Assembly (NCBI GenBank): GCA_022794015.1
Contig: JAAWDZ010000062.1
Location: forward strand, 1 to 63,411
DNA length: 63,411 nucleotides
Reading direction: 5' to 3'
Source of the DNA: Eubacterium sp.
GTDB lineage: Bacteria > Bacillota > Clostridia > Lachnospirales > Lachnospiraceae
The notes beneath the pieces were generated by a model. It was not told the DNA's origin, searched no databases, and was given only the letters and a program-made list of their open reading frames with translations. This document shows positions 7,577 through 16,092 of the stretch, piece after piece. A program made the translations under genes and the position numbers. Within the stretch, counting starts at the first letter, position 1; the number at the start of each line of letters is the position of its first letter.

Positions 7577-10500
7577 AATGGGAAGGTGGTACAGACAGTT
7601 TTGATTTTCGGGAAACAGCCCGCACACCCGCTGCATATGAAAGCAAGAAAGCTCCTATAGCCGTATCGGATCCAAGGCCGTTTCAGGAAGCGGCGCCGGA
7701 GCAGATGAATCTGGAGCTTTTACAGAATAATCTGGGGAACTGCCTTTCAATCATTGATGACGAGCTTATGAAGGGCTATGTGGACAGGCTGGCGGCGCTC
7801 CCCATTCTGCCGCCAGACGAACAGGCAATCCAAAATCTGCCGGATATGTATTTTTTTAAGATATCAGAACTTGTCTATCAGGAAGAGGAATTTTCCATTG
7901 ATAAATTATCCATGGTATTTCATGCACTGTCGAACAGACCATGTACTTTGGCGATGATGTTAAAAAGCGACGGAGAACAGACGGATTTTTATCTGGGAGC
8001 TAGGCCGAACGGTTCCAATTCTGCAGGTACGCTTTTTCACATGTTAAAGCAGAGCCTGCTTGGCTTCTTTCCGGGAAGCCGGATTACCGAGTATTACGAC
8101 GAAGACAGGAAGCGGGATATGCAGGCTATGAAAATGGGAAGTATATCAAGCGTTACCTGTGTAGCCGATTATAAGCAGGAACATGAATTTATGACAAACA
8201 AAGATTTTATCCAGGGAATGGAAAAGTTTGTCTATGCAATGCAGGGAAAGGAATATACCGCGATTTTTATTGCAGACAGCTTAAACCGCGACGGCCTGCT
8301 GGCCAGAAAGCGGGAATATGAGCAGATCTATACGCAGATTTCACCCTTTGCAAATATGCAGATCAATTTTACGGTATCCGACGGAACCAGCTCCTCGGAT
8401 GGGAGCAGCAGTGGACGGACGATAAATGCTTCCGTTACCAGAACCAAAGGGACGTCTGAAACTGTATCAGAAACCAGGACCCATACCGACGGCTCCAGCA
8501 GGACAAGAGGCGTCACTGCAACCGATACCGATACGCATACGGACACCAAATCCAGTGCGGAGGGGACGGTACATACCGCCGGATCTTCTGAAGGTGTAAA
8601 CAGTACGGTGACAAATGGGGGCAGCATAGGAGTGAATGTCGGAGTACATGCGGGGGCGGCTATTGGTGGGTATGCCGGTGTGAGTGCGAGTTATAACCGC
8701 TCAACCGCCAATGGAACAAACCACATGGATTCCGTATCGGATTCCGTGTCCAAAACGCTGACACACGGGTTTAGTGATTCGCATGGCCACAGCGACAGCA
8801 AAAGCAAAACATATGGGACAAATAAAAGCGACAGTACGGCAAAGAGTACAGGGACAGGCGCCAGTCAGTCGGATGCCCATACGGCTGGGGAAGCGTTCAG
8901 TCTTGTAAACACGGCTACATTGACTAACACGTTTGGAACATCGAGGGCCGTTACGTTAAACGCACAAAATATGACGTTAAATACGGTGATGCAGAGGATT
9001 CATAAGCATCTGGAACGGATTGAAGAATGTGAAAGTTTCGGTATGTGGAATTTTGCCGCGTATTTTACGGGTGAGACGGCTGCAGAAACCGAAACAGCGG
9101 CCAATACCTATAAGTCTGTTATGGCCGGGGAGGATAGCGGTATTGAGTGCAACGCGATCAATACGTGGAATGATGACGCGTCGATCGCCCTGCTGGCGCC
9201 GTATCTGCAGAATTTTATCCATCCGCAGTTTCTATACCATGGATTTAGTTACGATGCTAAGCGTACTGTTGCAGTCAATCCATCGGCATTAGTCAGTACC
9301 AATGAGCTGGCTATCCATATGGGGCTTCCCAGGCGTTCTGTACGCGGGCTTCCCGTCGTGGAGCATGCCCAGTTTGCGCAGGAAGTCATCCGGAGAAAAC
9401 CGTTCGGAGATAAGACTATTTTCCTTGGAAGGGTGTACCATTTGGGCCAAAGCACAGCGGCAAACGTCCGGCTGGACGTAAACAGTCTGGCAATGCATAC
9501 GTTTGTAACAGGATCTACTGGTTCCGGAAAATCGAACGCCGTATACCATCTGCTGGCGGAAGTCAGGAAAAAAGGGATTTCGTTTCTGGTTGTAGAACCA
9601 GCGAAGGGGGAGTACAGGAATGTTTTTACGGATGTTAAGTGCTTTGGTACAAACCCACTGGCAGGAGAAATGTTAAAGATGGATCCGTTTTCATTTCCAA
9701 CAGGAGTCCATGTACTGGAGCATATCGACCGGATTGTTGAAATTTTTAACGTATGTTGGCCAATGTATGCCGCTATGCCTGCGGTTTTAAAAGAATCCAT
9801 AGAAAAAGCTTATGTTTCGGCTGGCTGGGATTTGGATTTGTCGGTAAATGAGAAAATAGAAGGTTTATTTCCAACATTTGACGATGTGTTAAGGGAGTTA
9901 AGGGACACGATCCATACGTCGGACTATGCGGAGGATACAAAGGGAGATTATATCGGAGCGCTTTCTACCAGGCTCAAATCGCTTACAAATGGAATCAACG
10001 GCAGAATTTTTGTGAGCGATGAAATGGATCTGAAAGATTTATTTGACCGGAGCGCCATCATAGACATAAGCAAAGTAGGGTCAATGGAGACAAAGTCTCT
10101 GATTATGGGGCTTGTGGTACTAAAGCTGCAGGAATACCGAATGGCGAATGCGGACGGAATGAATGTGCCGCTACGTCATATTACCGTTTTGGAGGAAGCC
10201 CATAATCTTTTGAAAAAGACGTCTACGGAACAAAGCTCAGAAGGCTCGAATATGGTTGGAAAATCTGTAGAAATGCTTACCAATGCCATAGCTGAAATCC
10301 GGACATATGGGGAGGGTTTTGTCATTGCGGATCAGGCGCCAAATTTATTAGATACAGCAGCAATCCGCAATACAAATACAAAAATTGTGTTCCGCCTGCC
10401 GGAACGTGTGGATCGGGAAGTGACCGGCGGCGCGATTGCATTAAAGGATCCACAGTATGATGAATTATCAAAGCTTCCTACGGGAGTTGCCGCTGTATAT

Positions 10501-11022
10501 CAGAATGATTGGCAGGAAGCAGTGCTGTGTGCGCTGCCAAAATATGAAGGGTATGGCGATACGCTCTGTAAAAAACAAGAAGTGGTTCCATCCATCAGAA
10601 GGCATCAGGAAGAAAATGATAAACTGCTGCATATGCTGATACAGGCCAATCTGCCAGAACAGGAAAAAGAAACGGTAAAACGAAAAATCCGAGATGCAAA
10701 TATATCCGCAAAAATCAGAAAGAATCTGCTGCTGAATATAGATACCAGGAATACCTCTTATGAATGGGCTGTAGCGGATTTTATCAAAAAGAATTACGAC
10801 CTTTCAGATGTATTCCGGGGAACCGGACAGGAACACTGGTCCGATTTAAAACAGCTATGCGGCATCATGACAGCAAATCTAAAAGATGAGTTTGCTGGAT
10901 TCTCTTCCGATGAAATGTTAAAAATTATGTACTATATCTGCAGGGTACAGTATGAGCAATACCCTGACTATCATCTAATTGAAAAATTAAGAGTCGCTTA
11001 CCTAAGAGAGAAGGTGTTTTAA
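7573..11022 (+). CDS. HerA/DUF87-type ATPase with Ser/Thr/Gly-rich linker
   Basis: 1149 residues; ATG 7573 overlaps the preceding stop (ATGA) and follows GGAGG. Three parts are visible. Residues 1-267 are an alpha/beta region of unknown fold. Residues about 268-442 are low complexity, dominated by Ser, Thr, Gly, Asp and His. From about 600 comes a RecA-fold motor: Walker A GSTGSGKSNA (about 647-656), then VVEPAKGEYRNV; Walker B with HerA-type Glu VLEEAHNLL (about 870-878); and the downstream IADQAPNLL and NTKIVFRLP motifs (from about 920) typical of HerA/FtsK-like and VirB4-like pumps (DUF87). The last ~150 residues are helical. No signal peptide or membrane helix is visible, so it is a cytoplasmic hexameric motor by family analogy. 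HerA relatives translocate DNA or protein and occur in defence and secretion systems. With a nuclease toxin directly downstream (ATG follows its TAA with no gap), substrate translocation of that toxin or of DNA is plausible but unproven. Confidence 0.8.
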   Translation: MKWEGGTDSFDFRETARTPAAYESKKAPIAVSDPRPFQEAAPEQMNLELLQNNLGNCLSIIDDELMKGYVDRLAALPILPPDEQAIQNLPDMYFFKISELVYQEEEFSIDKLSMVFHALSNRPCTLAMMLKSDGEQTDFYLGARPNGSNSAGTLFHMLKQSLLGFFPGSRITEYYDEDRKRDMQAMKMGSISSVTCVADYKQEHEFMTNKDFIQGMEKFVYAMQGKEYTAIFIADSLNRDGLLARKREYEQIYTQISPFANMQINFTVSDGTSSSDGSSSGRTINASVTRTKGTSETVSETRTHTDGSSRTRGVTATDTDTHTDTKSSAEGTVHTAGSSEGVNSTVTNGGSIGVNVGVHAGAAIGGYAGVSASYNRSTANGTNHMDSVSDSVSKTLTHGFSDSHGHSDSKSKTYGTNKSDSTAKSTGTGASQSDAHTAGEAFSLVNTATLTNTFGTSRAVTLNAQNMTLNTVMQRIHKHLERIEECESFGMWNFAAYFTGETAAETETAANTYKSVMAGEDSGIECNAINTWNDDASIALLAPYLQNFIHPQFLYHGFSYDAKRTVAVNPSALVSTNELAIHMGLPRRSVRGLPVVEHAQFAQEVIRRKPFGDKTIFLGRVYHLGQSTAANVRLDVNSLAMHTFVTGSTGSGKSNAVYHLLAEVRKKGISFLVVEPAKGEYRNVFTDVKCFGTNPLAGEMLKMDPFSFPTGVHVLEHIDRIVEIFNVCWPMYAAMPAVLKESIEKAYVSAGWDLDLSVNEKIEGLFPTFDDVLRELRDTIHTSDYAEDTKGDYIGALSTRLKSLTNGINGRIFVSDEMDLKDLFDRSAIIDISKVGSMETKSLIMGLVVLKLQEYRMANADGMNVPLRHITVLEEAHNLLKKTSTEQSSEGSNMVGKSVEMLTNAIAEIRTYGEGFVIADQAPNLLDTAAIRNTNTKIVFRLPERVDREVTGGAIALKDPQYDELSKLPTGVAAVYQNDWQEAVLCALPKYEGYGDTLCKKQEVVPSIRRHQEENDKLLHMLIQANLPEQEKETVKRKIRDANISAKIRKNLLLNIDTRNTSYEWAVADFIKKNYDLSDVFRGTGQEHWSDLKQLCGIMTANLKDEFAGFSSDEMLKIMYYICRVQYEQYPDYHLIEKLRVAYLREKVF

Positions 11023-11721
11023 ATGAACCTGAATCATATCAAAGGAGATCTTCCGGGCAGAATGGCCAGACCGGAAAAGAATGTGCAGCCATTGTTTCAG
11101 GATTCGGTGCGGAAGGAAGGGATGGATCTGCCGATGACAGAAGGCTGGCATTTTTCTGAAGACAGTATGAGGAATCGGCCAGACGGCCCACAGTGGGATG
11201 AAGCAAAATATGATTTATTTGAGGATGATTTGGCGGATAAATCAAAAATGGAAGTTGACGATAACGGGACGCCTTATCGCCTGGATAAAAATCTTCTGCC
11301 GGAAAGTCGGTACGAATTGAACGGGTATCGTTATGAAACGGATGAACTTGGGAGAATTGTTTCTGCAGAAGGGAAACTTCATTTAAAAGACCGCGAAGAG
11401 CGTCTTCCGATCCGGGATTCTATAGAAGATATAGGAAAAGGGGATCAAAGGGAAGGGGATGACCGCGGGCATTTGATTGGGGATCAGTTTGATGGAACAA
11501 ACGGTCTGGAAAATATGATTCCGCAGGATGCAAAAATAAACAGGATTGATTTTAAAAACTTTGAAAATGAGCTGGCAAGGGAAGTAAAGGCCGGAAACCA
11601 TGTGGAGCTGTCAGTTAAGCCGGTATACGATGGAGATTCCAGGCGTCCTTCCGCTATTATAAGTACTTACTGTATCAACGGAGAGCAAAATATGAGAATA
11701 TTTCCAAATGGAAAGGAGTGA
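11023..11721 (+). CDS. DNA/RNA non-specific endonuclease toxin (Endonuclease_NS_2 type)
   Basis: 232 residues, ATG immediately after the ATPase stop, AAGGTG ribosome site. Residues about 80-232 carry the signatures of toxin-type DNA/RNA non-specific endonucleases (PF13930-like): the GYRYETDELGRI lead-in, the catalytic DRGH motif (residues 147-150), then GTNGLENMIPQD and a conserved NR/N-rich helix before VELSVKPVYDG and the ISTYCINGE strand. These ββα-metal nucleases use the His as base and need a divalent metal. The N-terminal 80 residues carry no LXG, WXG, RHS or signal peptide, so there is no classical delivery domain. The following gene looks like its immunity protein, so it is probably an antibacterial toxin; its route out, if any, may use the upstream ATPase/dynamin proteins. 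Confidence 0.85.
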   Translation: MNLNHIKGDLPGRMARPEKNVQPLFQDSVRKEGMDLPMTEGWHFSEDSMRNRPDGPQWDEAKYDLFEDDLADKSKMEVDDNGTPYRLDKNLLPESRYELNGYRYETDELGRIVSAEGKLHLKDREERLPIRDSIEDIGKGDQREGDDRGHLIGDQFDGTNGLENMIPQDAKINRIDFKNFENELAREVKAGNHVELSVKPVYDGDSRRPSAIISTYCINGEQNMRIFPNGKE

Positions 11722-11727
11722 TCATTT

Positions 11728-12099
11728 ATGGATGTCATATTTCAGGATATATTTGATAAAATCCTTGCTTTTCTTCCGCAATCATGGAAAAAGCTGGCTT
11801 TTTATGCAGCTTATTTCAATGGAAGCTACTCCATGAAATTTTATGTGATCCGTAACGACGGGACGTGCCGGGACTGCTTTCATCTTGGCGGAATTGACCA
11901 GATGCAGCTTGTAAGGCTGTTTATGGAAATAGATAAAAGTTTGGGGGCAGAAAGGGAAAAAACAGAAGGGCCTTCCAGATGGAATGTAATGACGATGGTC
12001 GTCTGTTCGGACGGTACGATGAAATCAGATTTTGATTATACAGAAATCGGTGAAAATTTTACCGTGTATGAAAATGAGTGGAAAAACCGTTATTTATAA
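11728..12099 (+). CDS. YezG/DUF600-like immunity protein
   Basis: 123 residues, acidic, cytoplasmic. AGGAG (11714-11718) overlaps the toxin's last codons, 9 nt from ATG 11728, so translation is probably coupled. The pattern (helical start ILAFLPQSWKKLAFYA, a β-strand NGSYSMKFYVI, and the end SDFDYTE…YENEWKNRYL) matches the YezG/DUF600 family of immunity proteins that pair with YeeF-like nucleases of this endonuclease type. It should bind and block the nuclease active site. Pairing with the upstream DRGH nuclease is the expected arrangement. Confidence 0.8.
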   Translation: MDVIFQDIFDKILAFLPQSWKKLAFYAAYFNGSYSMKFYVIRNDGTCRDCFHLGGIDQMQLVRLFMEIDKSLGAEREKTEGPSRWNVMTMVVCSDGTMKSDFDYTEIGENFTVYENEWKNRYL

Positions 12100-12232
12100 G
12101 CTGGATTGGAAATCCCTCATATTCCGCGGATTTTGCAGGATGTCGTACCACAAAAAACAGTGTATTTTTAGACCTTTTCCAAGATAGTGTCAACGGTTCT
12201 GGCATCCTTTTTGTGTGTAATGAAAAACATTG

Positions 12233-12261
12233 TTGTGGAGTGTCAAAAGATGTGTTATAAT
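12233..12261 (+). promoter_or_regulatory. promoter of the small toxin gene
   Basis: TTGTGG (12233-12238), 17-bp spacer, TATAAT (12256-12261) preceded by TG (extended -10). Transcription would start near 12268, 58 nt before the toxin ATG. The gap 12100-12232 holds nothing I recognise. Confidence 0.7.
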
Positions 12262-12325
12262 CTCAAACGAGCAATCGTGTTACAGGGTGCGTTGACCTCA
12301 TTCTAAAAAGAATGGAGGTGATGCT

Positions 12326-12439
12326 ATGAAAAAGAGAAAACATAAGAAACATAAGATTCATATTTCTCTTATGGAGTTGCTGACTTTTGGCATATTCCTT
12401 TTAGCATTGCTTACATTCGTGTTTACGTTTTGTAAGTAA
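12326..12439 (+). CDS. holin-like small membrane toxin of a type I TA system
   Basis: 37 residues: a basic, His/Lys-rich N-terminus (MKKRKHKKHKIHIS) then one transmembrane helix (LMELLTFGIFLLALLTFVFTF). The helix matches the putative holin-like toxin family (Hol_Tox; relatives include TxpA/BsrG-type peptides), whose core is a FGxFLLALLTFV-like segment. A very strong ribosome site (GGAGGTGA, 12314-12321) sits 5 nt before ATG. Such peptides insert into the inner membrane and arrest growth. The gene has its own promoter (12233-12261), a 3' hairpin (12446-12496) and a convergent promoter for an antisense RNA, the standard layout of Gram-positive type I modules. Confidence 0.8.
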   Translation: MKKRKHKKHKIHISLMELLTFGIFLLALLTFVFTFCK

Positions 12440-12445
12440 TCATAC

Positions 12446-12500
12446 ATAGCAAAAGCCACCCTTGTACTTTGGTCGGTAGATGGGTGGCATTGCTATCTTT
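12446..12500 (+). terminator. 3' hairpin of the toxin mRNA
   Basis: ATAGCAA (12446-12452) + GCCACCC (12455-12461) pair with GGGTGGC (12482-12488) + TTGCTAT (12490-12496), a 14-bp stem with a small internal bulge, followed by CTTTTATC. On the toxin strand it can end the mRNA; the same stem lies within the antisense RNA. Confidence 0.6.
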
Positions 12501-12544
12501 TATCAAACGGTCAACCCCTTGTGGGCGGTTGCTCTTTGCTTTGT
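12446..12544 (-). ncRNA. predicted antisense antitoxin RNA
   Basis: Inferred from the convergent minus-strand promoter (12551-12579), which would start an RNA near 12544 running leftward through the toxin's 3' region. The RNA would be complementary to the mRNA tail, as in bsrG/SR4-type pairs. It contains a second stem (CAACC…GGTTG around 12510-12532). The 3' end is a guess; it may extend into the toxin coding sequence. Confidence 0.5.
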
Positions 12545-12550
12545 GTCTAT

Positions 12551-12579
12551 ACTATAGCATATCTTAGGTTTGATTGCAA
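12551..12579 (-). promoter_or_regulatory. promoter of the antisense RNA
   Basis: On the minus strand TTGCAA (12579-12574), exactly 17 bp, TATAGT (12556-12551). It faces the toxin gene and no minus-strand gene follows within reach, so it should drive an untranslated antisense transcript. Confidence 0.65.
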
Positions 12580-12582
12580 GAG

Positions 12583-12762
12583 CCAGGGGTTAAAAGAATC
12601 AGGATTGAGAAATACTTTGATAAGCTGGCAGAAGCACGTAAATGGTTATCAGAAGCGAAATATGAGGATTTACATGGAGATATAAGCAGTTTTGCGGATA
12701 TGACAGTGGATGCATGGTTTAATTACTGGATTAGTGAGATTAAGACTAAAACAGTGGTTGGA
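12583..12762 (+). pseudogene. integrase N-terminal fragment (Tn916/Tn1549 Int type)
   Basis: About 60 residues with the arm-binding/core-binding start of tyrosine integrases of conjugative transposons (KRIRIEKYFDKLAEARKWL, then DMTVDAWFNYWISEIK). The catalytic domain is missing; the frame runs directly into a transposase fragment. No ribosome site or ATG. Confidence 0.65.
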
Positions 12763-13131
12763 GTACACTTAGCAGCTATAAAGACCGCTATAATAAGAAT
12801 ACTTCCTGAAAATGAATTTCATGCGGAGGAAATCAAAGAAATATACCACCTCAGATGGGGAATTGAAACTTCTTTCTGTACACTCAAACACACGATAGCC
12901 GCCGTGAATTTCCATGCAAAAAGCAGGCAGATGATCACCCATGAGATATGGGCGAGACTCATCCTTTTTAATTTCTGCTCCTACATAAAAGGGCAGGTCA
13001 CATTTGAGAAGCAGAAACGGAAGCATATCCACCAGGTTGATTTTTCGATAGCATTCAAGACCTGCCGCCATTTTCTACGGCTGCATTCTGGGGAAAAACC
13101 ACCTGATGTGGAAGGCCTGATCACTAACTGA
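12763..13131 (+). pseudogene. C-terminal fragment of an IS4-type DDE transposase
   Basis: About 120 residues in the same frame as the integrase relic. YHLRWGIETSFCTLK is the Y-(2)-R-(3)-E-(6)-K signature carrying the last catalytic Glu of IS4-family transposases, followed by the typical LILFNFCSYI helix. The N-terminal two thirds, including both catalytic Asp residues, are absent, so it cannot transpose. Confidence 0.75.
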
Positions 13132-13135
13132 CATT

Positions 13136-13272
13136 GGGAGTGAACAGTAACAACTGTTACGGAATCCGCCCATTTAAAGTTTGCCATACGGCAAAGGGGC
13201 AGATTCCACTCCAGCCTTTACGCATTCTCACGGACTTTGCAGCAGGTGCAAAGTCCTGGACTGAACTGTTAC
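13136..13272. repeat. dispersed palindromic element, copy upstream of rplU
   Basis: Begins GGAGTGAACAGTAAC, the same end as the copy at 20957-21099, and closes with GAACTGTTAC (13263-13272). It holds GTAACAACTGTTAC (13147-13160), TTTGCC…GGCAAA, and a perfect 10-bp hairpin GGACTTTGCA/TGCAAAGTCC (13232-13241/13247-13256). It lies between the transposase relic and the rplU promoter. Confidence 0.6.
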
Positions 13273-13302
13273 CAAAATGCCCCAAAAAAATCGAATTAAA
13301 TA

Positions 13303-13331
13303 TTGACAAAGCGCCCCATATCACGTATTAT
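13303..13331 (+). promoter_or_regulatory. promoter of the rplU operon
   Basis: Perfect -35 TTGACA (13303-13308), 17-bp spacer, -10 TATTAT (13326-13331), predicted start near 13338. It marks the boundary between the accessory island and housekeeping DNA. Confidence 0.85.
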
Positions 13332-13337
13332 TTAAGA

Positions 13338-13410
13338 GTATGCCGCACAGTGAGGTTTAAGATTGCAGAAAATGCAGCACCACAACTGGCGAGTAATGAT
13401 AATAGGAGGT
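13338..13410 (+). ncRNA. ribosomal protein L21 leader (putative)
   Basis: About 75 nt of structured leader between the predicted transcription start and the rplU ribosome site, with stems such as TTGCAGaaaaTGCAG and a GCCGCAC…GGCGAG pairing region. Position and size fit the autoregulatory L21 leader of Firmicutes. I recognise location rather than a full consensus match. Confidence 0.45.
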
Positions 13411-13415
13411 GCCAT

Positions 13416-13721
13416 ATGTACGCAATTATAGCAACAGGTGGTAAGCAGTATAAAGTATCCGAAGGCGATATCATTACCATTGAAAAGCTTGGTGTAGAAG
13501 CCGGTGAAAAAGTTACCTTTGATCAGGTAATCGCAGTATCGAATAACGGACTCAAAGTAGGCGATGCCGTAGCGAATGCAACGGTAGAAGCTTCTGTCGT
13601 AAAAGAAGGCAAGGGCAAGAAAATCATCGTTTACAAGTATAAGAGAAAAACCGGCTATCACAAGAAACAGGGTCACAGGCAGTTGTTCACCCAGGTAAAA
13701 ATCGAAAAAATTAATATGTAG
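13416..13721 (+). CDS. rplU: 50S ribosomal protein L21
   Basis: 101 residues, the normal length for bL21. [14 protein letters not shown] is the conserved start and [10 protein letters not shown]…TQVKIEKI the conserved end. AGGAGGT (13405-13411) sets ATG 13416; the frame is open further upstream but this extension is leader sequence. bL21 binds 23S rRNA together with L20. First gene of the rplU-prp-rpmA operon, 17 nt before prp. Confidence 0.98.
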   Translation: MYAIIATGGKQYKVSEGDIITIEKLGVEAGEKVTFDQVIAVSNNGLKVGDAVANATVEASVVKEGKGKKIIVYKYKRKTGYHKKQGHRQLFTQVKIEKINM

Positions 13722-13738
13722 CCGGGAAAAGCGCAGCT

Positions 13739-14068
13739 ATGGTTTTTGTAACGGTATTAAAAAATCAGAATGAACAATATATTGGCTTTGAATGTATCGG
13801 ACATGCAGGTTATGCAGAAGCGGGAGAGGATATTGTATGCGCAGGAGTTTCTGTACTTGTCATCAATACGGTAAATTCTCTTGACTGTTTTACCGAAGAA
13901 AAGTTTCGGACAGATATTGATGAAAAGACCGGTCGGATTGGCGTGCATTTCCGCCGTCCGCCAGGACATGACGCGAAACTTCTGATGGATTCGCTGATTC
14001 TGGGCCTGCAGGGGATACAGGAGAATTATGGAGTCGGATATATTACTTTGGACTTCAAGGAGGTGTAA
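13739..14068 (+). CDS. prp: ribosomal-processing cysteine protease Prp
   Basis: 109 residues. The [18 protein letters not shown] signature carries the catalytic His22 and Cys34. Prp removes the N-terminal extension of ribosomal protein L27 in Firmicutes, an essential step because the extension would block the peptidyl-transferase site. Its substrate is encoded by the next gene, whose start ATG (14070) is one base after this stop. The ribosome site of prp itself is weak, which suggests coupling to rplU translation. Confidence 0.93.
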   Translation: MVFVTVLKNQNEQYIGFECIGHAGYAEAGEDIVCAGVSVLVINTVNSLDCFTEEKFRTDIDEKTGRIGVHFRRPPGHDAKLLMDSLILGLQGIQENYGVGYITLDFKEV

Positions 14069-14069
14069 G

Positions 14070-14363
14070 ATGATGTTAAATATGAACTTACAGTTTTTTG
14101 CACATAAAAAGGGAGTTGGTTCTACAAAGAACGGCCGTGATTCCCATTCCAAGAGATTAGGTGCAAAAAGAGCAGACGGTCAGTTTGTAAAAGCTGGAAA
14201 TATTCTTTACAGACAGCGCGGTACCAGGATTCATCCAGGTGTTAACGTAGGTATCGGCGGCGATGATACCCTGTATGCAAAAGTGGATGGCGTATTGCGT
14301 TTTGAGAGAAAAGGAAGAGACAAGAAACGCGCATCCGTTTATCCAGTTGCCAGCAACGAATAA
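14070..14363 (+). CDS. rpmA: 50S ribosomal protein L27 with Prp-cleaved extension
   Basis: 97 residues. AAGGAGGTG (14057-14065) lies inside the end of prp. ATG 14070, 14073 and 14082 are all possible; 14070 or 14073 have the best spacing. The N-terminus contains [11 protein letters not shown], the Prp recognition sequence, cleaved between FFA and HKK in the family, followed by [11 protein letters not shown], the L27 signature. Mature bL27 reaches into the peptidyl-transferase centre. A terminator follows at 14373. Confidence 0.97.
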   Translation: MMLNMNLQFFAHKKGVGSTKNGRDSHSKRLGAKRADGQFVKAGNILYRQRGTRIHPGVNVGIGGDDTLYAKVDGVLRFERKGRDKKRASVYPVASNE

Positions 14364-14372
14364 GAAGTGATG

Positions 14373-14403
14373 ATAGACCCGACTTTTGAGCCGGGTCTAT
14401 TTC
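14373..14403 (+). terminator. rho-independent terminator after rpmA
   Basis: ATAGACCCG (14373-14381) pairs with CGGGTCTAT (14392-14400) around a 10-nt loop; short T-rich tail (TTTCT). Stem of 9 bp. Confidence 0.7.
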
Positions 14404-14448
14404 TATGACAGCATTTTATAAGAAAGTATTATAGCAGGAAATTGTTAA

Positions 14449-15750
<1,302 letters not shown>

Positions 15751-15763
15751 GAGAGGATTTTAT

Positions 15764-16057
15764 ATGTTAAACAGCAAGCAAAGAGCGTATCTTATGAGCA
15801 TGGCAAGCAAACAGTCTGCGATTCTCCAGGTGGGAAAGGCCAGTCTGACCCCGGAAATTATTACCTCTGTAGACGCTGCATTAGAAAAACGCGAATTGAT
15901 TAAACTATCTGTATTGAAAAACTGCTTTGATGATCCGAGGGAAATTGCTGAAACAATTGCAGAAAGAACCCGTTCACAGGTTGTACAGGTGATCGGTAAA
16001 AAAATCATACTTTTCCGGGTATCCAGTAAGAAACCGGTGATCGAACTGCCAAACTAA
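15764..16057 (+). CDS. yhbY: YhbY/CRS1-YhbY RNA-binding protein
   Basis: 97 residues, a single CRM (CRS1-YhbY) domain: start LNSKQRAYLMSMA, the GK motif in LQVGKASLTPEI, and the end GKKIILFRVSSKK. ATG 15764 follows GAGAGG. The protein associates with pre-50S particles; placement between obg and nadD is the normal Firmicute order. Confidence 0.93.
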   Translation: MLNSKQRAYLMSMASKQSAILQVGKASLTPEIITSVDAALEKRELIKLSVLKNCFDDPREIAETIAERTRSQVVQVIGKKIILFRVSSKKPVIELPN

Positions 16058-16092
16058 AATCTGTCAGAGCCAGTAAGGAGGCAACAGTAAAT

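Noticed and set aside
1565-12099. type VII (ESX/LXG) secretion locus
   Set aside because: No WXG100, LXG, EssB or EccC-type tandem ATPase; the motor is a single HerA-type domain.
12574-13131. a single 185-residue gene
   Set aside because: Starts at TTG without ribosome site and joins two unrelated partial families; treated as two relics.
13134-13415. N-terminal extension of L21
   Set aside because: The in-frame sequence is a palindromic repeat, promoter and leader; L21 starts at 13416 after AGGAGGT.
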